6,794 nucleotides of DNA from Gemmatimonadota bacterium. GTDB taxonomy: Bacteria > Gemmatimonadota > Gemmatimonadetes > Gemmatimonadales > Gemmatimonadaceae. Of this stretch, positions 1 to 6,528 are shown one piece after another. Position 1 is the first letter of the stretch. Each line of letters begins with the position of its first letter. The position numbers and the translations under genes are program-made. The notes under the pieces are model-generated. The model was not told the origin of the DNA. It saw only the letters and a program-made list of their open reading frames with translations, and ran no database searches. The stretch spans positions 1-6,794 of the forward strand of contig CANGXK010000153.1 in assembly GCA_947457715.1 (NCBI GenBank), written 5' to 3'.

Positions 1-436
1 CCACCGGCTCTTCCTCGGGCAGCAAAAAGCGGCGGGCCTGCGGTGACATCGTGGCCGGCAGCGCCGACTTTGTCATGTTGGCGCGGCTCGTCTTGGCTTC
101 GATGTTCTGATCGAGCTGGAACCACAGGTAGCCGAGTGGCTGCGGCGAGTTGTTGTGATACGTGATGCGCTCCGATCCCTTCACCGAGTGCGTCGTGGTG
201 TCAAGCGTGGTGCGGATCACGTAATCCACACGCTGCTGCCAGTAGCGCGGTCCCGGCGAGCCGGAGGCGTCGCGGAAATCGTTCGGCGACGGCCATTCGT
301 CGAGCGCGCGGAACGACGACTTGTTGACCTTGGAGTTCGGCTCGGCGTTGAGCCACTGCTGCGCTTCCAAGACGGTAGGCAGCGCGGCCGGCAGGAGCAG
401 CAGCGCAGCCGCAAAGGCGCGGAAAGACGTTCGCAT
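1..436 (-). CDS. M1-family metallopeptidase, N-terminal part (runs off left edge)
   Basis: The first 145 codons of a larger gene, open to the window edge. I chose the ATG at 436-434 because it directly begins a signal peptide: Met-Arg, then a hydrophobic run (residues 5-22, FRAFAAALLLLPAALPTV), with likely cleavage after LEA, before QQW. The mature part continues with YWQQRVDYVIRTTLDTTT (residues 65-82), then KGSERITYHNNSP (86-98) and LGYLWFQLDQN (101-111). This pattern, an all-beta domain that is 'seen as' a bound-form repeat of short strands ending in a W-Q-L-x-Q-N motif, is typical of the N-terminal domain of M1 (aminopeptidase N-like) enzymes. The catalytic HExxH zinc site would lie beyond the edge, so activity cannot be judged. 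It is predicted to be exported to the periplasm and to cleave peptides. It follows the HupE-like gene by 23 bases on the same strand, so it is probably the third gene of the nadE operon. No Shine-Dalgarno sequence precedes the ATG. The family call is by resemblance from memory. Confidence 0.75.
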   Translation of the reverse strand, partial: MRTSFRAFAAALLLLPAALPTVLEAQQWLNAEPNSKVNKSSFRALDEWPSPNDFRDASGSPGPRYWQQRVDYVIRTTLDTTTHSVKGSERITYHNNSPQPLGYLWFQLDQNIEAKTSRANMTKSALPATMSPQARRFLLPEEEPV

Positions 437-459
437 GCGACGGAGAGTGAAGTGGGTGG

Positions 460-1041
460 TCACGACCAGTCGCCGAGGCGCTGGACCAGCAGCATGAGCG
501 CGAGACCACCGGTCACGCCCACCAGCAGTTGTACCCACCGGCGTCGCTGAAGGATCGCCGGCACGAGCGCGGCGCCAAGGGTGAGTACGATAAAGAGAAT
601 TGCGAGCTGTCCGAGCTCGAGTCCGATGTTGAACGCGAGCAGCGGACCGGCGATGCTTTCTTCGTCGCCGAGCAGCGCCCGGAGGTACGTCGAGAAGCCT
701 AATCCGTGAATGAGACCGAAGAACAGCGCCATGCCGTAGCGCGAGAACGTGACCGGGTTCTCGGCGCGCTGCGGGGTGGCGGTGGTGTAGGCGCCGAGCG
801 CCGTCACCAGAATGGTGGCCGGGATCAGCGTTTCCACGATCTGCGACGACACGGATACCAGCCGCAGCATGGCGAGGGCCAGCGTGACGCTGTGGCCCAC
901 GGTGAACGCGGTGACGAGGATGGCCAGACGGCGCCAGTCACGGATCCCGAAAGGAATGGCGAGCGCCGTGACGAACAGGATGTGATCGTACCCGGCGAGA
1001 TCGGCGATATGCCGAAAGCCGAGTTCGAGGTAGATGTTCAA
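460..1041 (-). CDS. HupE/UreJ-family membrane protein (putative metal permease)
   Basis: A 193-residue, very hydrophobic protein with about five to six predicted membrane helices (roughly residues 18-32, 38-60, 67-87, 101-121, 131-159 and 168-187). Conserved polar residues lie within the helices: RHIADLAGYDHILF (10-23; H11, D19, H20), FTVGHSVTL (46-54; H50), FFGLIHGLGFS (107-117; H112) and NIGLELGQL (138-146; E142). This His/Asp/Glu pattern is the signature of the HupE/UreJ family, whose better-known members are linked to nickel or cobalt supply for hydrogenase and urease. This short form, with no hydrogenase or urease nearby, is best called a putative metal-ion permease of unknown substrate. 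The start is a TTG at 1041-1039 that overlaps the nadE stop as TTGA, which suggests translational coupling; starting here keeps the conserved YLELGFRH beginning. It ends 23 bases before the metallopeptidase start. A metal-supply role for that enzyme is possible but unproven. Confidence 0.8.
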   Translation of the reverse strand: MNIYLELGFRHIADLAGYDHILFVTALAIPFGIRDWRRLAILVTAFTVGHSVTLALAMLRLVSVSSQIVETLIPATILVTALGAYTTATPQRAENPVTFSRYGMALFFGLIHGLGFSTYLRALLGDEESIAGPLLAFNIGLELGQLAILFIVLTLGAALVPAILQRRRWVQLLVGVTGGLALMLLVQRLGDWS

Positions 1042-2963
1042 TAGTCCACGGGGCGGAGATACGATTCGCCGATGCCCGATTGACTCACCAGCGCGGTAGC
1101 AGGGGGGCGTCGCTTCCAGTGCGTGCCGTTCAGGCGCTTCGACACGAGCGTGAGTTCATCGCTCTGGAAGCCGCGCGAACGCAGCGCCTCATGCGAGAAG
1201 CCGTGCAGCATGCCGTTCAGGATTTCATCGGCCCGCGCGTAGCTGATGCCGAGGTCCCCTTCGTCGGTCTGGCCGGCGATGAGATCGGCCGTGGCCGGCT
1301 TGGTGATGATGATGTCCGGCACGCCCAAGTGCCGGGCGAGTGCCCACACCTGGGTCTTGTAGAGATCCCCGATCGGATTGATCGGCGGCGAATCGTCGGC
1401 GTGCCACGTGAAGTAGCCGAACAGCCGCTCCGTCTTGTTGCCGGTGCCCAAGGGCAGCGCACGGTACCGGGCGGACAGATCGAACAGCGCAATCATGCGC
1501 GTGCGGGCCATGATATTGCCGCGACGCGAGGCATCGGCGTCGGGTTCGGCGGTGAGATAGCCGTCCACGGCGGGGCTGATGTCGACGGTGCGCGACTCGA
1601 TGCCGAGCGCGTCGATGACCAGCTGCGCGTGGTCGAGCGATTCCGCGCTGGAGGTACGGTACGGCAGACGGATACCGATCACGTTCTCGCGACCGAGGGC
1701 GCGGACGGCGAGGAACGCGGTGACGGCGGAATCGACGCCGCCCGAGATGCCGATCACCACTTTTCCGAAGCCACGGCGCGTGAGCTCTTCGCGCAGGAAT
1801 CCGGTCAGCCACTCCTCGGTCATCTCGGCGTCGATGACCAGCGGCGGCGGTCCGCCGTGGTCGCGCATTTCGTGCCGGATCACGGGCAGCGACTCGGGAA
1901 TCGCGCGGACGATCGAGTTGGCGCGTTGCAGCGCTTCGGTGGGGACGGCGAATTCCCCGGTGCTGAAGCCGCGGGCTCCGCGGAGCAGATCGGCGGCGGC
2001 CGGCTCCGGACCGTCGTACGACAGGGAGATCGGCGTGCCGTCCTGCACGCGTCGGATGTTGTCGAGCACGTGCGGCAGCGCCACGCGCAGGTCGCTCAGC
2101 AGCGGTCCATCGGCGCGGGCGCGCACGAGGTCGTCGAGGTCGATGGTGAACGACACGAACGATTCGTCCCACACCGGGGCGCGGCCGCGCACATCGCCTC
2201 CGGGGCCGACCAGGTGCGACGTGCCGAAGAAGCGCTTGCCGCCTTCGGAGCCCACCAGGTTCACGAAGCTGGTGTACACGCCCTGCTCTTCGGCGATGTC
2301 GCGAATGAGCCGCTCCCAGCGGGCGGCGCTGTACGGACCGGCAATGCCGTCTTCACGGGGCCAGATGCCGCGGGCGGGGGCGGCCGACGAGACGAACACG
2401 ACCTGCGCGCCGTCGAGGGCCGCGATGGTGCCACTGATGGAGTGCCAGGCGTCTTCGCACACCAGAATGGCCGCGCGGCCCCACGGGGTCTCGAAGGCGC
2501 GGATGTCCGTGCCGCGTTCCACGAAGCGCTCCTCGTCGAAGAGGCCGTAGGTGGGCAGGTAGTTCTTGCGGTGTACGTGCCGGATGACGGGTGGGCCGTC
2601 GTCGAGGCCGATGGTGAGGTAGGCGGCGCTGTTGTGCAGCGTGTCGCGCCAGCGCTCGTAGAAGCCGATCACGAGATCCATCGCCACGCAGTCGATCCCG
2701 GCGGCGACGCAGGCGGTGCGGTAGGCGTCGTCGAGATCGTAGGCCAGCGCACCGGCGGTGCAGGCGACCTCGCGGACGCCCCCTTCCACGAAGTAGCCCG
2801 ACAGGGCGGTCTCGGGGAAATGCACGACCTGCGGACGCGGGTCGAGGGTGGACGCTTGCGCGCATAGGCGCCCGATACGGGCGAGGTTGGCGGCTACGTC
2901 GCCCTTTCGGGGGGCGAACTGGCAGAGAGCCAGCGTCAGCGGACGAATCGGATCACCAGGCAT
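1038..2963 (-). CDS. nadE: Glutamine-dependent NAD+ synthetase
   Basis: A 641-residue cytoplasmic enzyme for the last step of NAD biosynthesis: deamido-NAD + glutamine + ATP gives NAD+ (EC 6.3.5.1). The N-terminal half (about 8-290) is a nitrilase-type glutaminase domain with the expected triad: Glu51 in FPETALSGY, Lys133 in HRKNYLPTYG and Cys169 in LVCEDAWH. The C-terminal half (about 380-641) is the ATP-pyrophosphatase/NAD synthase domain: ISGGVDSA (406-413) binds ATP, followed by RLPYRTSSAESLDHAQ (432-447), RRGNIMARTRM (480-490), GTGNKTERLFGYFTWHAD (506-522), NPIGDLYKTQVWALA (529-543) and KPATADLIAGQTDEGDLG (555-572). Its length fits the two-domain glutamine-dependent type rather than the shorter ammonia-dependent NadE. 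The ATG at 2963-2961 starts just before LTLALCQFAPRKGD, the usual nitrilase opening strand. It has no Shine-Dalgarno sequence; the mRNA may be leaderless. It is the first gene of a probable three-gene operon and is divergent from the PBP gene. Nothing appears broken. Confidence 0.95.
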   Translation of the reverse strand: MPGDPIRPLTLALCQFAPRKGDVAANLARIGRLCAQASTLDPRPQVVHFPETALSGYFVEGGVREVACTAGALAYDLDDAYRTACVAAGIDCVAMDLVIGFYERWRDTLHNSAAYLTIGLDDGPPVIRHVHRKNYLPTYGLFDEERFVERGTDIRAFETPWGRAAILVCEDAWHSISGTIAALDGAQVVFVSSAAPARGIWPREDGIAGPYSAARWERLIRDIAEEQGVYTSFVNLVGSEGGKRFFGTSHLVGPGGDVRGRAPVWDESFVSFTIDLDDLVRARADGPLLSDLRVALPHVLDNIRRVQDGTPISLSYDGPEPAAADLLRGARGFSTGEFAVPTEALQRANSIVRAIPESLPVIRHEMRDHGGPPPLVIDAEMTEEWLTGFLREELTRRGFGKVVIGISGGVDSAVTAFLAVRALGRENVIGIRLPYRTSSAESLDHAQLVIDALGIESRTVDISPAVDGYLTAEPDADASRRGNIMARTRMIALFDLSARYRALPLGTGNKTERLFGYFTWHADDSPPINPIGDLYKTQVWALARHLGVPDIIITKPATADLIAGQTDEGDLGISYARADEILNGMLHGFSHEALRSRGFQSDELTLVSKRLNGTHWKRRPPATALVSQSGIGESYLRPVDY

Positions 2964-2969
2964 AGCTGC

Positions 2970-2975
2970 AAACTA
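2970..2975 (-). promoter_or_regulatory. Possible -10 element of a leaderless nadE promoter
   Basis: Read on the minus strand, the hexamer TAGTTT ends 6 bases before the nadE ATG. It matches the -10 consensus TATAAT only at the three most conserved positions (first T, A, last T), and I find no -35 box at 16-19 bases upstream. It is listed because the spacing to the start codon equals that of the stronger PBP promoter on the other strand, and because no Shine-Dalgarno sequence is present. Confidence 0.3.
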
Positions 2976-3057
2976 TGAGGAGGGGCACGGATCGCCTACG
3001 GTCACCGTTGTGTTTCGGCTCTGCATTGGGGGGTGAACCGTGCTACGGTCGGGCGTG

Positions 3058-3063
3058 TACAAT
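3058..3063 (+). promoter_or_regulatory. Probable -10 box of the PBP gene, leaderless geometry
   Basis: TACAAT matches five of six positions of the sigma-70 -10 consensus and lies 6 bases before the ATG at 3070. Transcription normally begins about 7 bases after this box, which puts the start at or next to the A of the ATG, so the mRNA would have no leader. A weak -35 candidate is TGAACC (3034-3039; 18-base spacer). An upstream in-frame GTG at 3040 lies before the box and would not be in such a transcript. Confidence 0.5.
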
Positions 3064-3069
3064 TCCCTC

Positions 3070-5145
3070 ATGCACTCTCCGGTTTCCCGACACGATCGTT
3101 CCAGTCTGTCGCACGCGTCGAGGCGTTGGGTGCCTCTGGCTCTGGCCTTCCTGCCGGCTACCGTGGCCGCGCAGACGGCACCGGCCTCTACCGGTGAAGC
3201 ATGGCAAATCATCACACCGGCCCAGGCCTCGGTCGTCCTCAGCCGCGATGGCTCGTTAATCGGCGAATTGGGAAAAGAGCGACGCCTTAACATCGCCCTG
3301 CGCACGTTGCCGAAATATGTGGGCAATGCGTTCGTGGCCGTGGAAGACAAGCGCTTCTATCAGCACGACGGCGTCGACCTGGTCGGTGTGGCCGGTGCCA
3401 TCAAGGACGCCGTCACCAAGGGCAGTCTTCGCGGCGCGAGCACGATTACGCAACTGCTGGTGGGCAACATGCACCCGGACCTCATCGACCGTCGGGACGT
3501 GTCGCCGGGACGCAAGTTGCGCGAGCAGCAGGCGGCGCGCGAAATGGAGCGTCACTACACCAAGCAACAGATCCTCGAGGCGTTCCTCAATCAGATTTCG
3601 TTCGGACGTGGCGCCTACGGCATCGAGATGGCGGCGCGTCAGTACTTTGGCAAAGGGGCGGCGGAGCTCACCCTCGCCGAGGCGGCGTCGCTGGCGTCGA
3701 TGCCGAAAAGTCCGGTGCAGTACGATCCGGCGCGCTATCCCGATCGCAATCGCACCCGGCGCAATACGGTGCTGGCCCTGATGGCGGAGCAGGGATACCT
3801 CACGCCGGCGCAGTCGGCGGCGGCACAACGCGAGCCGGTACGCACCGTCACCGCCACGCGATCGCCGGCGCCGTGGGTCGTGGACGTGGTGCGCGTACAG
3901 GCCGAGCGGGCAGGCATTGCGGTGATGCAGGGTGGGTATCGCATTCACACCACGATCGATGCCGCCTTGCAGCGCGCGACGCAGCAGGCCCTTAGCAGTG
4001 GACTCGACGAGATCGAAACGCGCCCCGGGTTCCGTGGACAGCCGTGCGCGCGCGTGGCCGGTGATACGGCGGCCACTGCCGCGAAGAAGGTGAAGGTCGA
4101 GGCATGTTTGGAAGGCGCGGCGGTGGTGCTCGACCCGACCACCGGCGATGTGCGCGCGCTGGTGGGCGGGCGAGACTATGCGCGGAGTTCGTTCAATCGC
4201 GCCGTCGATGGCAACCGGCAGCCCGGCTCGAGCTTCAAGGCGTTCGTGTATGCGCAGAGCATCGCGCAGGGATTGGCCGCCAACGCCATGGTGGCCGACA
4301 CCGCCCTGCGCATCCGTCTCGGCAACGGACAGATCTACAGTCCCGATAACGCGGACAACGATTTCCTCGGCGCCCTCACGCTCCGTGAGGCGCTCACGAA
4401 GTCGCGGAATCCGGTGGCCGTGCAGCTCGCGCTCGCCGTCGGCATGGACTCGGTGATCGCGCTGGCACGCCGCGCCGGTTTGCGCTCGCCGATCTCGCCG
4501 TATCCCGCGAGTGCACTGGGCGCGAGTGTGGTGCAGCCGCTCGATTTCGTGGCGGCGTATGCAACGTTCGACAATGGCGGCGTAGCGGTAGAGCCTCGCT
4601 TCGTGCAACGCATCGAGGATCGCAATGGGCGCACGGTGTTCACGCCGCAGGTGGCACCGGCGCGGTCGGCGATGGATCCTCGCGTGGCGTTCATCATGCG
4701 CGACATGTTGCAGGATGTGGTCACGCGCGGCACCGCGACCGCCCTGCGCAAGATCGTGCCCATGCGCATCCCGGTGGCCGGGAAAACTGGAACCACCAAC
4801 GACAACACCGATGTGTGGTTCGTGGGCATGACGCCGGAGTTGGTCACGGGCGTGTGGCTGGGTTTCGACAAGCCGGCGATGATCTCGCCGGGGGCGGTCG
4901 GCGGCACGCTGGCCGCGCCGATTGCGGGGCAGATCATTGTGGCGGCGTACGGGAATCGCGCGAGTGGCGTGTGGACGCCGCCGCCGGGCGTGGTGCCGGT
5001 GGAACTCGATCGAGCGACGGGACAGCCGTCGGATGGTAAGACGCCGGATGAGCGCCGATATGTGGAGTGGTTCATGGCGGGAACGGAACCGGGAGCGCCG
5101 GTATGGCCGTGGAGTCTCTTTAGACTAGGGCCGATCGGGTACTAA
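3070..5145 (+). CDS. Class A penicillin-binding protein (PBP1A-type transglycosylase/transpeptidase)
   Basis: A 691-residue bifunctional enzyme that polymerises lipid II into glycan strands and cross-links the peptides, outside the inner membrane. The GT51 domain (about 60-230) has VEDKRFYQHDG (91-101; catalytic Glu92), GASTITQLLVGN (122-133), GRKLREQQAAREMERHYTK (147-165; second catalytic Glu152), ILEAFLNQISFGRGAYGIE (168-186) and LTLAEAASLASMPKSP (200-215). The transpeptidase domain (about 345-630) has SSFK (Ser387, Lys390), SRN (445-447) and KTGT (572-575). The N-terminus (RRWVPLALAFLPATVAAQ, 18-35) reads more like a cleavable signal peptide than a full-length anchor. Motif 2 departs from the usual QQLxKN, having Leu129 and Gly132 in place of Gln and Lys. 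I prefer the ATG at 3070 over the in-frame GTG at 3040 because a good -10 box sits 6 bases before it. It could also be named by the PBP1C branch, but no C-terminal PBP1C domain is present. Confidence 0.93.
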   Translation: MHSPVSRHDRSSLSHASRRWVPLALAFLPATVAAQTAPASTGEAWQIITPAQASVVLSRDGSLIGELGKERRLNIALRTLPKYVGNAFVAVEDKRFYQHDGVDLVGVAGAIKDAVTKGSLRGASTITQLLVGNMHPDLIDRRDVSPGRKLREQQAAREMERHYTKQQILEAFLNQISFGRGAYGIEMAARQYFGKGAAELTLAEAASLASMPKSPVQYDPARYPDRNRTRRNTVLALMAEQGYLTPAQSAAAQREPVRTVTATRSPAPWVVDVVRVQAERAGIAVMQGGYRIHTTIDAALQRATQQALSSGLDEIETRPGFRGQPCARVAGDTAATAAKKVKVEACLEGAAVVLDPTTGDVRALVGGRDYARSSFNRAVDGNRQPGSSFKAFVYAQSIAQGLAANAMVADTALRIRLGNGQIYSPDNADNDFLGALTLREALTKSRNPVAVQLALAVGMDSVIALARRAGLRSPISPYPASALGASVVQPLDFVAAYATFDNGGVAVEPRFVQRIEDRNGRTVFTPQVAPARSAMDPRVAFIMRDMLQDVVTRGTATALRKIVPMRIPVAGKTGTTNDNTDVWFVGMTPELVTGVWLGFDKPAMISPGAVGGTLAAPIAGQIIVAAYGNRASGVWTPPPGVVPVELDRATGQPSDGKTPDERRYVEWFMAGTEPGAPVWPWSLFRLGPIGY

Positions 5146-5161
5146 ACGATTGATGCAGTAG

Positions 5162-5180
5162 TCAGTGTTCAGAACACTGA
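5162..5180 (+). terminator. Hairpin after the PBP gene (weak terminator candidate)
   Basis: An 8-base perfect inverted repeat, TCAGTGTT and AACACTGA, with a 3-base loop (CAG), 17 bases after the PBP stop. No run of T follows immediately; the nearest is the short TTTAT at 5191-5195. It could end PBP transcription or act as a protein-binding dyad in the spacer. Position favours a terminator, but the missing T-tract argues against a standard intrinsic one. Confidence 0.35.
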
Positions 5181-5211
5181 GATCAGACTGTTTATAGTGG
5201 TCAGAGGTCAG
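5162..5211 (+). repeat. Scattered TCAG words, degenerate 7-base period
   Basis: TCAG occurs five times in 50 bases, at 5162, 5169, 5183, 5201 and 5208. Two pairs are exactly 7 bases apart (TCAGTGTTCAG and TCAGAGGTCAG). This looks like a decayed short heptamer repeat in the spacer. Part of it overlaps the hairpin at 5162-5180. The numbers are small, so it may be chance. Confidence 0.3.
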
Positions 5212-5247
5212 CAGCTACAGTCCACAGTGTCGAGCGGGGTTTGGGGT

Positions 5248-5265
5248 CTCCGTAATGCTACGGAG
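5248..5265 (+). promoter_or_regulatory. Hairpin in the hemH upstream spacer
   Basis: A 7-base perfect inverted repeat, CTCCGTA and TACGGAG, with loop ATGC, 60 bases before the hemH ATG. It could be an operator dyad or an RNA hairpin in the hemH leader. It does not match an iron or heme regulator site that I recognise (no Fur-like box). Confidence 0.35.
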
Positions 5266-5271
5266 GGGTGA

Positions 5272-5290
5272 ATTGGGTATTCGTCCCAAT
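5272..5290 (+). promoter_or_regulatory. Second hairpin in the hemH upstream spacer
   Basis: A 6-base inverted repeat, ATTGGG and CCCAAT, with a 7-base loop, 6 bases after the previous hairpin and 35 bases before the hemH ATG. The two dyads in tandem suggest leader structure or operator sites. I identify no clear sigma-70 promoter in this spacer, so hemH may be read through from the PBP gene or use another promoter type. Confidence 0.3.
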
Positions 5291-5325
5291 GGAATGCGGT
5301 GCTGCGGGCGTCGACTATTCGTGGT

Positions 5326-6519
5326 ATGACGCCCTCTGATGTTCGGCCGTTCCGTCGTTCCTCGAGTGCCGCTGCGGACGGCCATGAAGTGATACGCGCC
5401 GGTACCGGCACTGTGGGTGGTACTGGGATCGTGATGATGAATCTCGGAGGGCCGGCAACGCTCGATGAAGTGGAGCCGTTTCTCCTGCGGTTGTTTGCCG
5501 ACAAGGAGATCATTCAGCTTCCGTGGCAGAAGGTGCTGGGCAAGTTCCTCGCGACGCGGCGGGCGCCGAAGGTGCGCCAGCTATACGACGCGATCGGGGG
5601 CGGGTCGCCGATTCTGGCCTGGACCAAGGCGCAGGGCGACGCGATGTGCGCGCGGCTCGACGAGATGTCGCCGCTGACCGCACCGCACAAGTTCTACGTG
5701 TCGTTCCGCTATGCGCCGCCATTTGCCGATGACGCGTTGCAGGCGATGAAGGCCGACGGGATCACGCGCGCGGTGGCGTTCACGCAGTACCCGCAGTGGT
5801 CGTGTTCCACCACGGGCTCGAGCCTGAACGACTTGTGGCGCGCGCTCGCTCGCACCGGCCTGCAGGACGCGTTCACGTGGAGCATCATCGACCGGTGGGG
5901 TGAGCACGAGGGCTTCGTGCGCTCAATGGCCAGCGCCATCGACGACGGGCTCGATCAGTACGCCGATCACGAACGCGACGGCGTGCTGGTGCTGTTCAGC
6001 GCCCATTCGCTGCCGCTCAAGGTCATCGACCGTGGCGACGCGTATCCGGCCGAGATCGCGGCGTCGGTGAGTCGCGTCGTGCAGGCGGCTGCGCTGCGCA
6101 ATCCGCACATGCTGAGCTTTCAGTCGGAGGTGGGGCCTGTGCGGTGGTTGGGTCCGAGCACCGAAACGATGATCAGGCAGTTGGCGGCGCGCGGGCAGAA
6201 GAACGTGCTGGTGGTGCCGATTGCGTTCACCAGCGATCACATCGAGACGCTCTCGGAAATCGACATCGAGTACGGCGAACTCGCGCATTCACTCGGCATG
6301 ACCGGCTTTCGTCGCGCGCCGTCGCTCAATGCACGGACGGAGTTCCTCGATGCGCTGGCCGACATCGTATACGGGCACCTGGAGTCGGGCAAGCCGCACA
6401 GTTCGCAGTACACGCATCGCTGCCCGGGATGCACCAACGCCGCGTGCCGAGGTATGCCTGCGAAGATGTCGGCACCGGCGGTGTGCGACGTGCCCGTGGA
6501 GATCGCGGCGACTCTCTGA
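5326..6519 (+). CDS. hemH: Ferrochelatase with [2Fe-2S] cluster cysteines
   Basis: A 397-residue enzyme that inserts Fe2+ into protoporphyrin IX (or coproporphyrin III in some bacteria) to make heme. GIVMMNLGGPATLDEVEPFL (34-53) is the family's opening strand and loop. It is followed by YVSFRYAPP (124-132), QYPQWSCSTTGSSLN (154-168), FSAHSLP (224-230; catalytic His227) and FTSDHIETLSEIDIEY (301-316; catalytic Glu307). Four cysteines match the cluster ligands of human ferrochelatase: Cys160 (human C196) and Cys366, Cys369, Cys374 in CPGCTNAAC (human C403, C406, C411; same CX2CX4C spacing). About 33 residues precede the conserved core, more than bacterial homologues usually have. In-frame starts also exist at GTG 5299 (longer) and GTG 5413 (shorter, just before GGTGIVMMNLGG). 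None has a Shine-Dalgarno sequence, so the start is uncertain. It is 180 bases after the PBP gene on the same strand. Confidence 0.95.
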   Translation: MTPSDVRPFRRSSSAAADGHEVIRAGTGTVGGTGIVMMNLGGPATLDEVEPFLLRLFADKEIIQLPWQKVLGKFLATRRAPKVRQLYDAIGGGSPILAWTKAQGDAMCARLDEMSPLTAPHKFYVSFRYAPPFADDALQAMKADGITRAVAFTQYPQWSCSTTGSSLNDLWRALARTGLQDAFTWSIIDRWGEHEGFVRSMASAIDDGLDQYADHERDGVLVLFSAHSLPLKVIDRGDAYPAEIAASVSRVVQAAALRNPHMLSFQSEVGPVRWLGPSTETMIRQLAARGQKNVLVVPIAFTSDHIETLSEIDIEYGELAHSLGMTGFRRAPSLNARTEFLDALADIVYGHLESGKPHSSQYTHRCPGCTNAACRGMPAKMSAPAVCDVPVEIAATL

Positions 6520-6528
6520 CCGGGTACC

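Noticed and set aside
201..550. Short open frames on both strands inside the metallopeptidase region
   Set aside because: They are out of frame with the continuous M1-like reading frame from 436 to 1, which has a signal peptide and a family-like domain. Their translations are Arg-rich shadows.
1080..2867. A 595-codon open frame on the plus strand opposite nadE
   Set aside because: It mirrors nadE in a GC-rich genome where stops are rare. The protein is low-complexity (Gly, Arg, Ala, Val, Asp rich) with no recognisable motif, whereas nadE has complete domains.
3040..3069. GTG at 3040 as the PBP start
   Set aside because: It would add ten residues ahead of the signal peptide and would place the strong TACAAT box inside the coding region. 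It has no Shine-Dalgarno sequence. The ATG at 3070 fits better, though this is not proven.
3256..4608. A 450-codon open frame on the minus strand opposite the PBP gene
   Set aside because: The translation is rich in Arg and His with no known fold, and the plus strand carries every PBP motif. It is an antisense shadow.
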